Under the pieces are notes generated by a model, which was not told the origin of the DNA, did no database searches, and worked only from the letters and a program-made list of their open reading frames with translations. Below are positions 4,474 to 5,455 of a DNA stretch of 5,455 nt, one piece after another. How positions within the stretch are numbered: position 1 is the stretch's first letter; each line of letters starts with the position of its first letter. The stretch comes from Lentisphaerota bacterium (GTDB lineage Bacteria > Verrucomicrobiota > Kiritimatiellia > JAAZAB01). Both the position numbers and the translations under genes were made by a program. The stretch spans positions 7,655 to 13,109 of the forward strand of contig JAIVGW010000076.1 of NCBI GenBank assembly GCA_020201415.1, written 5' to 3'.

Positions 4474-5455
4474 ATGCTGAAAATCAGAAAACAATCGGCG
4501 ATCGGTCTGTTCTGCGTTATTTTGAGCTTGTCTGGCGAATATATCAACAAGGCGCTGGCTGCCGCCTCGCCGCCGGCGCCGCAACTGATTCTGGTGGAAG
4601 GCGGCCAGGCGCTGGCGCCGATTGTTATTTTTAAGGATGCGCCGCCGTTGACCCGCAGGGCGGCCGATGAGCTGGCCTATTATATTGAAAAAACATCGGG
4701 TGCCCGGCCGGAGATTGTCGAAGGCCTGCCCGACCCGCTGCCGGAGAGCGCCATCTGGGTCGGGTATCAGCCGGTGCTGAATGAGATATTTCCGGAAATT
4801 GACTTCGACTTTAAATACCCCGAGGAGATGCTGATTGCGGCTAACGACAAACATCTGGTCATTGCCGGTCGCGATCGCTGGGATCCGGACCATATGCTGG
4901 TCAAGTTCAGCCGTATCACGGTTGATGGCGTTCAGCGGGAATACGGCACACATAACGCCGTATACACGTTTTTACAGGATTATCTCGGGGTGCGCTGGTT
5001 GTGGCCCGGTGAGTTGGGCGAGGATATTTTGAAACAGGATACCATTGCCTTCAAGCCGTTTCAATACCGCTATCATCCCCAGGTGCGCGCCCGTAGCGGG
5101 CTGTTCCCTTGGATGCAGCTGCATGGGGGACTGCGCGGGCCGGAGGATGAGGTCATGGTTCAGGGCGGCGCCTTGGGGCATTATTGGGCGCGGGCCCAGC
5201 GCCTCCAGCTTTGTGAGTTTCCCTCGTTCGGCGGTGGTGGTGGCTGGGGCCGTTGGCGGGAACGCTTTTACGAAACGCATCCTGAATATTTTGCCCTGCA
5301 GCCTGACGGTACGCGTGCCGGAGGTGATACACCGTTTCCAAATGTACATAACGTGAAGATGTGTATGTCAAATCCTGATTTGTGGCAACAGTGGCTGGCG
5401 GACGTGGAGGAAAAACTTCAGCAGAATCCCACCGAGCGGGTGTTCAACGTGGCAC
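4474..5455 (+). CDS. Secreted DUF4838 / GH67-N-like carbohydrate-active protein, N-terminal part
   Basis: Open from the ATG at 4474 to the window end, giving 327 residues without a stop. GGGAG (4461-4465) is 8 nt upstream. The N-terminus is a signal peptide: KIRK charges, a hydrophobic stretch at about 9-19 and a likely cleavage after ALA (27-29), so the protein is exported. Residues about 37-180 resemble the N-terminal domain seen before DUF4838 and in GH67 alpha-glucuronidases: AADELAYYIEKTSGA at 63-77, then IWVGYQP, LVIAGRD and the characteristic GTHNAVYTFLQDYLGVRW at 158-175. The segment ETHPEYFALQPDGTR (267-281) and the following MSNPDLWQQWL (298-308) match the start of the DUF4838 region as I know it. 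Residues 251-262 contain five consecutive glycines between aromatic and basic residues. These proteins are frequent in PVC and Bacteroidetes polysaccharide-degradation loci, but their activity is largely unproven. The divergent uronate-type operon makes uronic-acid-containing glycans a reasonable substrate guess. The catalytic domain lies beyond the window. Confidence 0.8.
   Translation, partial: MLKIRKQSAIGLFCVILSLSGEYINKALAAASPPAPQLILVEGGQALAPIVIFKDAPPLTRRAADELAYYIEKTSGARPEIVEGLPDPLPESAIWVGYQPVLNEIFPEIDFDFKYPEEMLIAANDKHLVIAGRDRWDPDHMLVKFSRITVDGVQREYGTHNAVYTFLQDYLGVRWLWPGELGEDILKQDTIAFKPFQYRYHPQVRARSGLFPWMQLHGGLRGPEDEVMVQGGALGHYWARAQRLQLCEFPSFGGGGGWGRWRERFYETHPEYFALQPDGTRAGGDTPFPNVHNVKMCMSNPDLWQQWLADVEEKLQQNPTERVFNVA

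Noticed and set aside
4447..4953. Minus-strand open frame (168 codons) opposite the DUF4838 gene
   Set aside because: The plus strand encodes a signal peptide and a recognisable domain over the same span; the antisense product has no recognisable features.
1..5455. CRISPR array, tRNA or rRNA gene, insertion sequence or integrase
   Set aside because: I saw no regularly spaced repeats, cloverleaf-like segment, transposase motif or terminal inverted repeats anywhere in the window.

Overview
The window looks like a bacterial chromosome segment of moderate-to-high GC, with AT-richer intergenic DNA. Its organism cannot be fixed from the sequence alone. The secreted DUF4838-type protein beside sugar-acid dehydrogenases is a combination common in PVC-superphylum polysaccharide degraders (Lentisphaerota, Kiritimatiellota, Verrucomicrobiota, Planctomycetota). 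That is my best guess, made by inference.

Left part (1-3048, minus strand): a compact operon read right to left. It encodes a Gfo/Idh/MocA-family oxidoreductase, an SDR closely resembling the Bacillus-type D-mannonate oxidoreductase (UxuB/YjmF type), a CtBP-like D-2-hydroxyacid dehydrogenase, and the first 14 codons of a probable KDPG/KHG aldolase (Eda). The gaps between the last three genes are 18 and 21 nt, each with a clear Shine-Dalgarno sequence. A 78-nt gap between the first two genes carries a perfect 17-bp palindrome. Mannonate oxidoreductase plus KDPG aldolase points to hexuronate (glucuronate/fructuronate) breakdown through KDG/KDPG. The other two dehydrogenases have unassigned substrates.

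Middle (3049-3305): a 257-bp divergent control region. It holds a good sigma70-like promoter for the minus-strand operon (TTGCCA-N17-TATAAA) with an inverted repeat inside its spacer. It also holds a weaker candidate promoter for the plus strand and two overlapping inverted repeats just upstream of the plus-strand gene.

Right part (3306-5455, plus strand): first a purM gene (AIR synthetase) whose reading frame is broken. A net deletion of about 19 nt removes the conserved glycine-rich HITGGG-xxEN segment and shifts the C-terminal quarter into another frame. After a 155-nt gap with a GC-rich hairpin comes a secreted DUF4838/GH67-N-like protein that runs off the window end.

Working model (inference): the secreted protein acts on uronic-acid-containing glycans and the divergent operon processes the sugar acids toward pyruvate and glyceraldehyde-3-phosphate. 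The purM gene is a biosynthetic neighbour that appears inactivated, or else the assembly has an error there.
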